A stretch of 64,000 nt of DNA from Symsagittifera roscoffensis (lineage: Eukaryota; Xenacoelomorpha; Acoela; Convolutidae): the NCBI RefSeq assembly GCF_963678635.1, contig NC_087062.1:25442177-25506176 (forward strand), written 5' to 3'. The notes below the pieces were generated by a model. That model saw only the letters and a list, made by a program, of their open reading frames with translations, made no database searches and was not told the origin of the DNA. Within the stretch, counting starts at the first letter, position 1, and the number at the start of each line of letters is the position of its first letter. Shown here one piece after another: positions 51,043 through 63,125 of the stretch. The translations under genes were made by a program, and so were the position numbers.

Positions 51043-51747
51043 TTATCCCATTTTTGTGTTTTTATAGTCGTGTGTATTTAATAAATATGCTTTTCGAACT
51101 AGTGTTTCGATACGTACTGCTAATTGTTTGATGGTTTCATTTGGTATTCTGCGAATTTCATTACATAAGACTCTTTGTTGTTGTTTGTTTCTTTCGGAGT
51201 CAAACATTTTTGAAAATTCTTGTGTAAATCTTTTCCAATTTGATTTTATTTCTATAGGCAATACTGAAAACCATTTTTGGGCTGCGCCGTCTAAGGTTGT
51301 CTGTATCAACGCTGTGCGTCAATGTATCCAATTTTGATGTAGTGGCGTATTAATTGGTTCAGGTCCTATATTTAAAATTAAATTTGCTGTTACTGCATTT
51401 AAATAATCTTCTACAGAATATTCAGGGTCTGTTCCTGTGAATACCATTAATGGTTTGTTTGATGTTATTGATGATCCACCCATAAGGTATGGATTCATTG
51501 TCATCTGTAGTGATTCTGCGGCATTTGGCATTTGTGAAAAATTTGAAAGATGATTTTTCGTTATTTCATGTTGTTGAAGGTAATATGGAAGCGGTATTTC
51601 ATTTTGCATTTGAGTTGGTTGATAAGAATGCATTAACATTGGGTTTTGTGGTTGTATTGGTTGAAAAGATTGTGTAATAAATGGATTTTGTATATGCGTT
51701 TGTTGTGGGTTTTGTATATCTGTTGGGTTTTGTGGGTAAATTTTCAT
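51043..51747 (-). pseudogene. Gag capsid region (element B minus copy), nucleocapsid deleted
   Basis: Two frames, 51,319-51,747 and 51,043-51,309, split by one short frame break, together cover a Pro/Gln/Asn-rich leader and a capsid domain (D-G-A-A-Q-K-W-F and I-R-R-I-P-N-E-T-I near the end). The nucleocapsid knuckle and Asn/Arg-rich tail found at 19,080-19,735 of the plus copy are missing: the capsid end is joined directly to the acidic start of pol near 51,000-51,043. Confidence 0.7.
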
Positions 51748-51792
51748 ATTTTTGGATGGTTGAGTTTTTCGCGGTCTTTGCGTGCGATATTC

Positions 51793-52968
51793 TTAAGTGT
51801 ATGGTGAAAAAACATCTGGTTGGTGATAATCATCTTCTTTAGATGATAAATAGTTTGTCTTATATGGGGTATGTTGTTTATTTTTATTTTGTTGAAAGAA
51901 TGGGTAATTTTCACTATAATCCTGTGTAGGTTGTGGATTTTCTGGAAAATTTACTGAATTGGTCGATGTTTTTGGGAGATTCCAATAATGGGAACATACA
52001 TGGTTTAAATTTTGTGTATTTTTTCGGGGAGGTTGGTTTGTTCTTGGTTTGTGAGCATAATTATAATTGTGTTCTGCAAAAGTATTTCTAGTGAACGGTT
52101 TTCGTGTTTTTGACGGTATTGTCATCGGTCTATACGTCTGATAGTCCATATGTGAATAATTTGGAGCAACCGAAGGTTTAACGGTTGATTGTAAGGTTAC
52201 CTGTGTTAGTGATGTATTTGTATTTCTTGGTGTTGTCAGATTGGGGTGTGTTGGTGAAATACTTTGTTGTGTAGTTGTTGTTGTTGTTTGGACGATTTCC
52301 TCGTTTATGAAGTGTGATGGTGATTGAATGTCTTGTTGTGTAAGATTTCTGGTTCCATTGAGATTTTCATTATGGATGACCGTCGAATTTAAACTGTTAT
52401 TTCGTGTATCAGGTAAAAATGTATTATAATTTAATGGTGTTGCAACAATAGTTAATGGTACTACTTTTACATAATCTTTATGATAAGATATTGTACTTAT
52501 TGCTTGACTTGAGATAGCTTGTGGGAAATTTAGAAATGCATAATGAGACCATTCAGGGTCCCAAACGTAATCTGATTGTTCTGAAAGGGCAGTGTCATCA
52601 TTGGTATTTTGAAGTCGAAAATTTTTTCTTGCTTGTGAAACTAAATCTAAATTGTGGGTGAAATAATCTATTATAAACCAGGCTAAAATTTTTTGTAAAT
52701 CATGTTTAGTGTTTTGTGAAACATCTTCTTTAGTGAAATTTTCACGAATTATATGTAGAAATGTTGAAAATATTGTGATTTCATTTCGTACTTTTGTATG
52801 TTTGGATGATTCAGTTGGTGATATACTTTGAATTTCTGTTTTTTCTAGTATAGATATATAACTTTTTATTATTGCAAAAACTTCGTTAGTGAATATGGAG
52901 TTTGCTCTTTGTGAATTATGATATTGTATGCTTTTGATATATTCTATGAATACTTTTGAAAGTTCCAA
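51793..52968 (-). CDS. Gag N-terminal ORF, 391 aa (element B minus copy)
   Basis: A 391-codon open frame just upstream of the capsid frames and separated by a stop. The first 190 residues look helical and globular; the rest is Thr/Ser/Asn/Pro-rich. It probably forms the matrix-like part of a long Gag. No domain is recognised. Homology is lacking in the plus copy, which is truncated here. Confidence 0.6.
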   Translation of the reverse strand: MELSKVFIEYIKSIQYHNSQRANSIFTNEVFAIIKSYISILEKTEIQSISPTESSKHTKVRNEITIFSTFLHIIRENFTKEDVSQNTKHDLQKILAWFIIDYFTHNLDLVSQARKNFRLQNTNDDTALSEQSDYVWDPEWSHYAFLNFPQAISSQAISTISYHKDYVKVVPLTIVATPLNYNTFLPDTRNNSLNSTVIHNENLNGTRNLTQQDIQSPSHFINEEIVQTTTTTTQQSISPTHPNLTTPRNTNTSLTQVTLQSTVKPSVAPNYSHMDYQTYRPMTIPSKTRKPFTRNTFAEHNYNYAHKPRTNQPPRKNTQNLNHVCSHYWNLPKTSTNSVNFPENPQPTQDYSENYPFFQQNKNKQHTPYKTNYLSSKEDDYHQPDVFSPYT

Positions 52969-52996
52969 TTCAATATCGTCTGTTTGAATTACATAT

Positions 52997-53283
52997 TTAC
53001 GGTTGGGCTGTATTTGATGTGCATAATTCTATGGTGTAGATTCCATATTGCTGTGTTAGATTACATATGTCTTTTAAATAACGTTCAATAATTTGTCTTT
53101 TGATTTTTACATCTGGGAATTCTGCTTTACATGGGCTGATTCCTGGTTCAAACAAATATACGAGTTTGTTTGAACCAGAATTGTGTTGCAAAAATTGTGT
53201 TGTCCTCTATCATCGAGTGAGTCTATAAGAAAGGGAAAAACTGCTTCGTCATCTGGACTGTCGTCACTTTGAGTGTGGCTCAT
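52997..53283 (-). pseudogene. Start of Gag with frameshifts
   Basis: An ATG at about 53,283 opens an acidic 30-residue start, then a one-base shift near 53,190 moves coding to the frame 52,997-53,191 (64 codons), and another break near 52,997 leads into the 391-codon ORF. The three pieces follow one another without gaps, which suggests one original Gag start. Confidence 0.45.
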
Positions 53284-53725
53284 TTTTTCGTTTTATGACT
53301 GTTAATATATAGCTATCGATGTGTCTAATTGGTTGTTTCCAATTATACAAGTGTACTGGTTTGTAATTGTATTGCTTTTTTATTCTTCTTTTTCCTCTTT
53401 TTGATGAATTTGAAGTTGTTTCTGAGTCGGAAAAATATAATCAATCATGGATGGGACAATTTTTATCTATTGATTCTTTTAGTTTGTATAGTTCGTCTAA
53501 ACTGTTGGCTTATGATTCAGAAAATGCGTTTCTATTTCTCGAAAATCTTTTTCGTGTGATTTGTCTTTGTTTGTTTATAATTTTCCTTTTTATTGTTTGT
53601 CGTTTTGTTCGAATGTATCCAACTGTTTGTGTATGTGGAGTGATTACGAGATCGTATTTTTTGTTATCTATTTCACAGTTGTGTAAAACGATTGTTTGAT
53701 TATTTTCTAAATTTTTGAATGACAT
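53274..53725 (-). pseudogene. Small basic ORF upstream of Gag with two in-frame stops
   Basis: ATG at 53,725 opens 71 codons to TAA at 53,510; the same frame continues past this and a TGA about 27 codons on to near 53,274. The product is Arg/Lys-rich in its middle. It overlaps the Gag ATG in another frame. It may be an upstream accessory ORF. Confidence 0.35.
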
Positions 53726-54959
53726 AAGGTTTAGGGTGACGGATGCAAGAAGTTTATTAGTTATTTCTATTTTCTTAGACTGTTAGTCCTTACGATTTTT
53801 TGGTTAGCTCAACCTGGGTCTTTTTGTGCAGGGTTGGAGAGAAAAGTATATCGATCCCGAAGAATGATTTTTAACTTTTAACTTTCTCGTGGCCAGTCTA
53901 AGTTAAGGTTATAACTTACTTAATCCTACTTAGGGGTAGTGATTGTGTTCAAGGGTTGGAAAATAGTAAATCGATCCACAAGGTTCAGGTATAATTAGAA
54001 CGCAAGTAGTTCGTTAGATACAATTTTAAACTTACTAAGTCTAAAATCTATCCTGGGTCTGTTAAGAGGAGGGTTCATGTGAAGGATGAATAACCGAAGT
54101 TCTTCACTGTTTATCTTAATTTGAATAGTTAGTTTCATGAAAAATTTCTAATAGTCCTGGGTCTTTTGAAAAGGTTGGATAGTGAATCGATGTTTGAGGT
54201 CGTTAGACACTTGCTAAGTGGGCGAGGGAGAACAAATTGTTTTTTTAAATCCAAGGATAGGCCTTGATGACCAGATTTTAAATTTAGTTAAATAGAAAAT
54301 TTATTAAGATCCAAGGATAAGCCTTGATGATCTGATTTTTTAAAACTAAGTGAATTTAAGTTTAAAATTGTTTAAATTTATTTAACAAAAAAATTTAATT
54401 TTTTAATGATATTAGTGAGCTTATGATTGCTGTTATGTTTAGGTGATGCAGCTGGAACAACAGGATGATTCAAAATTACTAACACTTATTGTCATGCTAC
54501 TAATGTTTATTTTTATTTTCGATAAATATTTTTCAAATATGTTTTATATAATACTGCAGAAATTAAGAAAACGATCTGAGATCTTTTTATCAACCGTTAT
54601 TGTACATTAATAATTTTGTTTAGCGCCTGAAATGATCATGAAGATTTACTTCAAAATTTTATGTTTGCAAATGAAAATCTAAATTCATTGCTAATAAGAT
54701 TCTAAATATAAAAGTTTGTGTTGGCTTTTGCCGTACAACCATAAAACTAAATGGTAAGTTTCTACTTGTCGTATATCGTCTCTTGTTCGAGGTCTTCTTC
54801 CAATACCAGGTAGTTCTAGTATTGTGCGGAATATCGGCTCTGATCTATTGAGTCGTAGAGACATTTCAATTAGGTTATTATGGTATAACATTTTGAAAAT
54901 GTTTTGTCTAATTTCCAATCTATTTTTGGTTAGTTCTAAGCTATTAAGGTCTTATTCGA
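53726..54959 (-). other. 5' leader of element B with diverged internal repeats
   Basis: About 1.2 kb between the primer-binding site and gag. CCTGGGTCT and GGTTGGA...ATCGAT motifs recur at about 53,810, 53,950, 54,050 and 54,160, and ATCCAAGGATA...CCTTGATGA occurs twice near 54,250 and 54,310. A 75-codon minus-strand frame (54,691-54,918) without a clear ATG lies next to the primer-binding site; its product has a Leu/Arg-rich helical look and might be coding, but support is weak. Confidence 0.5.
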
Positions 54960-54976
54960 GACTTATGGTCGCACCA
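54960..54976 (-). promoter_or_regulatory. Candidate tRNA primer-binding site
   Basis: The plus strand reads GACTTATGGTCGCACCA, ending in CCA like a tRNA 3' end, 2 bp inside the 5' LTR. Read in the element direction it starts TGGTGCGACC. The tRNA species was not identified. Confidence 0.65.
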
Positions 54977-54978
54977 GA

Positions 54979-55389
54979 TGAGTTACTGTGAGTGGTAGTT
55001 AACTCATAGAGTAATTTCGGATAGGGTACACCGTCTGCTCGTCACTCTATCTTATTTTCGGGCGGATAGATTCGTGCAACTTGTTAGTCTGATACCAATC
55101 CTAGTCTTACTCTTATATCTACTAGTCTCAGGGTGTTTAACTAGTCTCTGCTAGGCTCAATAGATCTAGAGTATACTGGCTTATTGCGACTGCTGAAGTT
55201 CTCTTGGAGAGGCAACTAATTTCTAAGTTAAATTCAAATCTCTCTGGTGCTGAAATTACAAGTAATTTCAGCACTTACAAATAAGTGGGTTGTTAGTTGG
55301 ATGGATTATGATTGGTTAATATTAAATACTTTACAGTGGTAAAATATCTAATTTATCCAATAATAAAATGTAGTTTAAATCAGGTTCCA
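54979..55389 (-). repeat. 5' LTR of element B minus copy
   Basis: The same 411 bp as the left LTR, beginning TGAGTTACTGTGAGTGG and ending CAGGTTCCA on the plus strand. It should contain the promoter for the element; no TATA box was assigned. Confidence 0.92.
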
Positions 55390-55393
55390 ATGT
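55390..55393. repeat. Target-site duplication, right (ATGT)
   Basis: Matches the ATGT at 37,486-37,489 on the other side of the element. Confidence 0.75.
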
Positions 55394-58300
55394 CCTTCGT
55401 GCGACATTTCATGTCATCAGCGTACTTGCCCTTGAAGAACCTCCATCAAAATATAGCCCAAATATGCGAAAGACAAGATACTAGGTAGTAAAACGAGCGT
55501 TCTGACCAAGTTGCTGAACTCCTACGGTACTTCCAACAAACTTGGAAAATGACCTTTGAGCCATCAGGCAAGAATTCAAACGACCAACTTTTGCGAAGAG
55601 TAGAACGATCGGTGAAACCGCCAAAACCACCGCGCGAATCCATTTTTTTGGTGGTTTCTTCGTTTTTTGAAACAACAACGAGCAACACAGAACGAGCAAG
55701 AAGAAATCTATTCGCTTGATGGAACGCAGAAACTTACCTGAGCTTCATGCGAAACAATGATGAAGGTACAACAACCAGATCGAGGCGGTCAAGCAATTAT
55801 GCCGCAGAGGAGCGCGGAATTTGAATGAGTACTGGACTCTGGCGTCAAAATTTGACCGCGGTAATTTGGAGGAAAAATAATATTTTGGCGTTGTGAAAAG
55901 CTTTTTATTTCTCGGCGTTGTAAATACGTTGTTGATTTTCGGCGCTGCAAAAACGAAAACTGTTAAGAATAGCAAAATGTTTTGTACTTTGCTTGGCTGA
56001 TATCGTTGGTTGAACTCAAAGTTTTTTCGACTCAGGGTGGCGCTGCGTGATGGCACCCTCTCTTGATAGTCTGTTCTAAGCTTTGAATGAAATGGAGTAT
56101 TAAATTCAGTTACTGTTTTCAGAATTCGTAGTTAAAATGACTTTCTCCGTTTTCATACTGGCTTCCAAAAGACCTCTCACTCGCTTACATTAGTTTAAAA
56201 CAATTGAGATATTTGACGATTGTGTTAGGTAGGCGTGCTATTGAATCTATTTAACATCTTATTGCTCCATTTTTGGTGATTAACAATAATTACCTAAGGT
56301 AGTTATGCAGCGCTCCATCATGTAACAAATATGTTATTGCCAAGTAATTTAAAGATAAGAATCTTAAATTTTTATATGTGCAATAGATTCGAAACACGAA
56401 CTAAAATGCAAAAGAAAAAAATGATAGGAACAAGACAAAGTCGAAAAATTTAAAAACTGTTTGTTTAGAAAATAGAATTTTTCACTGAATAAGACCTTTA
56501 CTCAGCTCTAACTGGATGTTAATGGAGAGTAAAAATTAAATTCAAACAAAAAATTTATGAGACGACCACTTTGTCTTCCATATTGTGAGTATAAGAAGGT
56601 TAATGATATGAAAACAGTTGAACCGATTCAATCTGGTTCGAGGTCTCCACTCTCGCTGTTCGAAATCGAGCCTCTTGCTCGCTGTTCCTAGGTAAGAACA
56701 AACCGAGATTCTTCTTGACCACTCGTTTGGTGCCTGATATGCATACAAAACTGATTAAGTCAGAACCATTTCATTCTCTGGTCTTGTTGGAATTCCTTTT
56801 GTTTGAAGTCCTTGTTGTTTGAGTTCTTTTGTGCTTCAGGCTTGAGCCGATAGAATTGGTCTGAGCTCAACTTTTCCACTCTGTGATTTGGTAAACTTTG
56901 TTGTCAAAGATCTCGAAGCGGTGGCAAAGATACATTACCAACGCATGTAGAGCAGTAGATTTCCAACTAAGTTTTTTATCGTCATCATTAGAAACACTTT
57001 AAGTTGGACTTGCTGTTTCATCTTGTCCCTTACTGTTGCTTTCAAAAGTGTCATGTTATGAGCTATCCGTTTTGCTATCTCGTTCAATTGGTCAATTTAA
57101 TCAACAGGGGACTTCCAATCAGTTTAGCTTACACGTCCCAGAAATAGCCCAAATTCTGCATCCGTTTTCGACTCGAATTGAGGTGTTTGTGTTGTATCTG
57201 AAAGTTCTGATAGCCGATGAGACAAAACGTGTATCTCTACGTGTATCCGAGATGCTGATGATTTATCACATTATCGAGGTCCTGTGTCATCTTTATTCAC
57301 TAATTCTTCAGCTGTACTCACCAGTCTCAAGTTTTTATTTTGAAGCCTACAAGATTTTGTATTTTGGGAATGTTTTGTTTGTCCGAACCGTTTTTTTGTC
57401 CGAAATCGAATGCTAAGTCAACTTAAGTTTTCTGCCAATTATCTAATTGAATTTTTGTTGCCTGTTTACTGTTTTGTACACTCTCAACACTGTTATTGGC
57501 GAATGGAAACATTACATATCAACGCACGAGCACGAACCGATAAACGTTCTCGTCTGTGGCATCGGTATGACTTTTGCTCTATATAACAGAAGTGATGTTT
57601 GGCCGGATCCATATGGTCTTGTCGAGCTCAGCAGTAATCCTTCATCGATAATCGTGAAATCCCTCTCTAATTACACGTCGTAGTATAAGTGAGCGTCATT
57701 TGACAGAGTTGCTTAGTCAGACAATGGTTTTCATCTTTCTGGCTTCTGTAGAGTGGTTCAGTTACTGCAAGCAATGATTCTCTCGGTATAAGAGACACTG
57801 GCAGATGCTGATTTATGAGTATTTGTGAAGAGTTGAGGTTCAGAGAGAGCAGCTTTGTAGCTTGTTTTTTTCTGCTTCGATTTTACTATGAAGCGATGGT
57901 GCCTAGTCATAAAAATAAACGGATGCTTAGAAAACAGAGCTTGAGGTCAATGTTTTAGGACGTGGATATTTTCTTGTTTTGCATCAAACTGCGCTGTGAT
58001 GACTTTACAGTTTTTGTTATGGTTGTCAAAGGTTTGCTGCTGAATAGATTCGTTTTCTACTAGTTCGTTGAACGGCAAAACTTCTAACTTGCAGAGTTCT
58101 CGTTTTCGAAGACATGGTCGGTTAACGCTATTGAGTGATCTTCTAACGACTCATTGTTCTGTGCTTTTGCTAGCCTCTGATCTGGCCAAGACTTGAGCAT
58201 CCCCATACTTCCATATCTGCCAAAAATTGACATTGGTAAGCCAGAGTTAAAAAGTCCAATGCTTTTTGATGGTGCTCTTTGGATGCTTCCAGATACAGCT

Positions 58301-58657
58301 GGATTTAGTTATTGAATGGCAAAGTAAGTTTTCTGATCTGTCAGATTTAGTCTTTCCTGAATTGGGTTTTGATTTCATTTGATTCTATCCGCCATTTGAC
58401 GTTGAAGGGACCTGTAGTCGTGTAGAAATAGGCGAGGAACTCTAGTGTGCATTCGATTAATGGTGCTTGCCATGGTCCTGTGAGGTTTTGAAATGTTTAT
58501 CACATTTTAGTCTTCATCAGAAAATTGTTTGGCGGAAAATATGGTATGAGCTGGATATTGACGATTTTTTTTCTCTGCTTACAAATTTTTTCTATTTTTG
58601 TGGAACAGGATATCGGAGTTGAAGGCATTTTTGTTGGGTGAGACTTTTTTAGAATTT
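55394..58657. other. Host DNA without recognised genes
   Basis: Several open frames of 70-126 codons exist (minus 55,446-55,699 in two frames; minus 55,745-56,056; plus 57,036-57,416; plus 57,447-57,683). None shows a domain I recognise. The pair at 57,036-57,683 has reasonable amino-acid composition and could be exons. The one at 55,446-55,699 lies about 55 bp from the element B insertion point. Confidence 0.3.
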
Positions 58658-61550
58658 ACGACTAGTTTGAAATAGGTAGGATGAGTCATCAGGGCCTTGA
58701 AAGAGCTAGGGTTGTTCAGAGTGTGTTACTTTGTAATGGCATTTCTTTACAATCGAGAAAATTGTTGAAAATATGTTGTTTTGCCTGTTGCTTGAAGCGT
58801 TGTTTGTACTGTTCGCCTGTTTAAAGAAAGCTGCTTTGTTTTTGTTCTTTGCGTGGTTTGTACTGTTTGACCGTTTAAAGAAAGTTGCTTTGTTTTTGTT
58901 CTTGTAAATGAGGTTACTCCTTGCTCAGATTTATTTTAGATAGAGAACGTCACAAAACCGAAAGTTTTAGATAATTCGGCAATCGGATAAACTCATTCAT
59001 CGTCTCTTTTTAATATTGCGTGAAGCGACAATACTGCACTACTGACGGTAATTTTTGTTAATAAATTAGGCAAGAATTTAAAATTAAATTCAGAACAACT
59101 GACTTTTGAAAACGAGGAATGTAGATATGTTTGACGGTGTGATTGCAAGATATTTCTGTAAGTTTTTATCATTTGAGTTAACATGTCGCATTTCGGAATC
59201 TCGAAGGAATCTCGACATCGAGCTGAATTAATCTAGTTTATTTAAATTCGATTTAATAGGGCGTAAGTTTGCAAATTTATTGGGTCAGATAACGCCTGAC
59301 TAGTAAAACGTATGACAAGTGGTGTCGCAGACTGTCCCTAAAAGATAGCTCACTCAAGTCCGCTGACAATATGCGAGCGACTTCCCTCGATGAGGTCCAT
59401 AACTTTCTTTTGCCTCATCACATTGAACAAAGCAGTCAAAATTTGATAGAAGCATCGAGTTTTTCAGCAAAAATGAAGACCACAAGCCTAATGATGCAAA
59501 CTTTTCAAGCGGTCGAAAGTTTGCCGTAAGAGAGAAGTTTTTTCTCGCACGATACAAAAACACCGTGGTAGTGGAATATAATCGCTTAGGCTTTTGCTTG
59601 CCGATAGAATGTTTTCAACAGTTTTTTTTGCTAATTTTTAAGTTTGCGTTCTACATATTTTGTGGCGGACGCAAGGGCTGACAGGCATGAATGTTTAGCG
59701 GCTCCCTTTAAAATACAAGCTCATCTGCACCTCGTTTTTTCGCTTATACTAATTTGCAGATGGGTATTTCTGACAAACGGCCAGGCCACGAAGGCTGAGG
59801 TCCGGGTCCTCTATATTTTCCCGCCATGTTCTAGTTCTCGTGGAAATCAACTCATGTTGGTTGAGTGAGGGTGTTTCCAATGGTTAAAAACTTTTATTAT
59901 TTTAGTCTGAAAAACATTCATTTGGTTTGGGTTGACGATCACTATTCTGATTGAGCTGCAAAAGTCCGCTATTCAATCGCAATCGATTGCGATAGGTATG
60001 CGGCAGCAAAAAGTTAAACGACACATTTAAGGCTAGCTAGGAGGACCAGTTAAGTTTTGTACCTAGTGAACTCGAGATAGAGCAGATTTTGCGAAAAGAG
60101 CAGAATTGTTCTCGTCTTTGACGACGACTAGTTTGAAATAGGTAGGATGAGTCATCAGGGCCTTGAAAGAGCTAGGGTTGTTCAGAGTGTGTTACTTTGT
60201 AATGGCATTTCTTTACAATCGAGAAAATTGTTGAAAATATGTTGTTTTGCATGTTGCTTGAAGCGTTGTTTGTACTGTTCGCCTGTTTGAAGAAAGCTGC
60301 TTTGTTTTTGTTCTTTGCGTGGTTTGTACTGTTTGACCGTTTAAAGAAAGTTACTTTGTTTTTGTTCTTGTAAATGAGGTTACTCCTTGCTCAGATTTAT
60401 TTTAGATAGAGAACGTCACAAAACCGAAAGTTTTAGATAATTCGGCGATCGGATAAACTCATTCATCGTCTCTTTTTAATATTGCGTGAAGCGACAATAC
60501 TGCACTACTGACGGTAATTTTTGTTAATAAATTAGGCAAGAATTTAAAATTAAATTCAGAACAACTGACTTTTGAAAACGAGGAATGTAGATATGTTTGA
60601 CGGTGTGATTGCAAGATATTTCTGTAAGTTTTTATCATTTGAGTTAACATGTCGCATTTCGGAATCCAATTCAAGGGAGTCTCGACATCGAGCTGAATTA
60701 ATCTACTTTCTTTAAATCTGATCTAATAGGGCGTAATTTTGCAAATGTGTTGGGTCAGATAACGCCTGGCTAGTCAAACGTTTTGACACGTGGTGTCGCA
60801 GTCTGTCCCTCAAAGATAGCTCACTCAATTCCGCTGACAATATGCGAGCGACTTCCGCCGATGAGGTCCATAACTTTCGTTTGCCTCATCACATTGAACG
60901 AAGCAGTCAGCATTTGATAGAAGCATCGATTGTTTCAGCAAAATTGAAGACTACAAGCCTAATGACGCAAAATTTTCAAGTGGTCGAAAAATCGCCGTAA
61001 GAGAGTAAAATTGTTCTCGCACGATGCAAAAATACCGTGGTAGAGGAGTATAATCGCTTAGGCTTTTGCTTGCCGATAGAATGTTTTCAACAGCTTTTTT
61101 TAATTTTTAAGTTTGTGTTCCTCATATTTTGTGGCGGACAAGCAAGAATGTTTAGCGGCTCCCTTTAAACAATACAAGCCCATCTGCAAGTTCGTTTTTG
61201 CGCTTATAGTAATTTTCAGATGGGTATTTCTGACATTACAAACGGTCAGGCCACGAAGGCTGAGGTCCGGGTCGTCTATATTTTTCCACCATGTTCTAGT
61301 TCTCGTGAAAATCAACTCCTGTTGTTTGAGTGAGGGTGTTTCCAATGCTTAAAAGTTTATTTTATGTTTCTCTGAAAAACATTCATTTGGTTTGGGTTGA
61401 AGATTCGTATTTAGATTGGGCAGCAAAAATCCGCTATTCAACCGCAATTGATTGCGACAGGTATGCGGCAGCAAAATGTTAAACGACACATTTAAGGGTA
61501 GCTAGGAGAACCAGTTGGGTTTTGTACCCAGTGAACTCGTGATAGAGGGC
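58658..61550. repeat. Tandem duplication with a 1,466-bp period
   Basis: The sequence from ACGACTAGTTTGAAATAGG at 58,658 recurs at 60,124 and matching continues to about 60,083 and 61,547 respectively. Identity is high in the first 600 bp and lower later, with small indels. A minus-strand open frame of 63-71 codons (58,993-59,184; 60,459-60,674) is kept identical in both. Each unit also holds two copies of a roughly 58-bp sequence with GCTTTGTTTTTGTTCTT. Confidence 0.9.
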
Positions 61551-63125
61551 TCAATGAGGAAACGACAATCGTTGGAGATCTTTGGTTGTAATTCAGTTTT
61601 TTGTGTTTACTTTGTCGCATGATTTGCAGTACAAGTAAGCAATCGTTTTTTTCCTCTAAATCTGGGTTTGGCTCAAGTCGTTGGCCTAGCTAAATTAGCC
61701 TATTAAAACTTCAGCAATAAGGCAGGCCCGATTTGCACTCACATATTCTTGCACGTGTTGTGACATTTTCGATACTTCGCGTATCACTTAAGGCAGATTC
61801 GAGAAGTGCCTTTGCTGCAGTGAGTCAGAGCTTTGGTTCTTCTTGTTGTGGCTTAATTTTTTTTGTGGTTTCTTAGATTTTTTTCATGTAATAGGATTAT
61901 ATAGCTCATTAATACATCTGCCGTGAATGATGATGTCCCTCCTTCCACCGGCATGATATTGCGGGTGCGTTCGAACAACAATTAAAAACCTCAGCGACTC
62001 CGAATGATCTGAATAATGCATAGTCATCGGTACCATACCCCAAATTAAATTAATTCATCCATATACACCGAGTTTTTGATACAAAGTTGTATGCGTAAGC
62101 AATTACAAAAAAAAACTTTCTAGAACGTACTTTCTGTAATTAATTCAGTTGTGTTCTATCAGTTTTAAATGTTAAAGGGACTCTCAGATTTATTTTTCGA
62201 ACAAATTTTAGGAGATGAAAAATTGAGACCGTGCACTATGATTTGGAGAAAAGTTTTTTTCAATTGCGCTCAAAATGAATTCAATTTTTCGGTAGGCAGA
62301 AGGGTCGACGCAGAAGGGTCGATAGGCTAGCCTGTGCAAAAAAAAGTTGAATCTGATTCTTTTTTTTGTACATTGTCCTTGTTACGGTAGACATGTGCAG
62401 GTGGCAATTTTTGTGCTAAGGGTTAGTATGCTGTGTTCAGTGCTTGCAGTTAACTTCAAATTTCTCCATCTTTTCTATATGCTCCAAAATCATCATAAAT
62501 GAATTGACTTGTAATTTTTAGTTATTAGGTGTTCTCTTGGTGGTTTATGCATTCTTTGTTGCAAATGTGAACAAAAGATGGCAGGTAGATCATGGGACCA
62601 TTCGCCCTCCATTCAGAATTGTTTTCCCAAACAGAAAGGCCAAGAAGCTACCCTGAGTAAAACAGTTTTTCTAACCCTCATTTTGGAAAAGTTCTGCTTG
62701 TTCGAAAATGAGGCATATTGGTTTTTGCTGTTTGCATCAATTTTTTTCTTCAGTCTCCATCCCTGAATTGCCAAACTGCTCTCACTCACTGCTGTTTAGC
62801 AGCACTGTTTAGCGCAATTATCAACGTTAAATTAATTTTGTCAGACATATATGAAAACTTCGATCTTAGTTCTCTTTAAAATGTTGTTCAGATTATTGAA
62901 AATCGATCGTTTTCTTCTTTTTTACGTCAACGAACGAATTTGGGTATCGCATTTAGCAAAAAGACTAGCTAGAACACCTGCCGTTGCATGCAACTGGGGC
63001 TGGGCGGCTAATTTTAAAAAGACGTATTTTGAAAAAACTGGGATTTTCTGAACAATTTGAAGATTTTGTGACGATATATGCACTGACACTGAAGCTCCTA
63101 TTTTTGGTGTTCCTTGGCAAGTAGT
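61551..63125. other. Host DNA, nothing recognised
   Basis: AT-rich, no convincing gene. A 62-codon frame (62,578-62,766, plus) has a weak hydrophobic tail and no further support. Confidence 0.35.

Larger units (their letters stand above)
37490..55389 (-). mobile_element. Element B, minus-strand copy: complete 17.9-kb Ty3/gypsy env-bearing retroelement
   Basis: Bounded by 411-bp direct LTRs (about 12 mismatches by eye) starting TG and ending CA, with a matching 4-bp target duplication outside. Reading leftward: leader, gag, protease, RT, RNase H, integrase, two-helix membrane protein, Pro/Gln-rich region, envelope-like protein, ORF-X, long 3' region, LTR. The size is well above the 5-10 kb usual for gypsy elements. 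gag, pol and env have frameshifts and stops, so it is not autonomous as it stands. Confidence 0.93.

Noticed and set aside
55446-55699. Small mitochondrial-type protein next to the element B LTR
   Set aside because: Two overlapping frames, neither with a recognisable family; the resemblance was only superficial.
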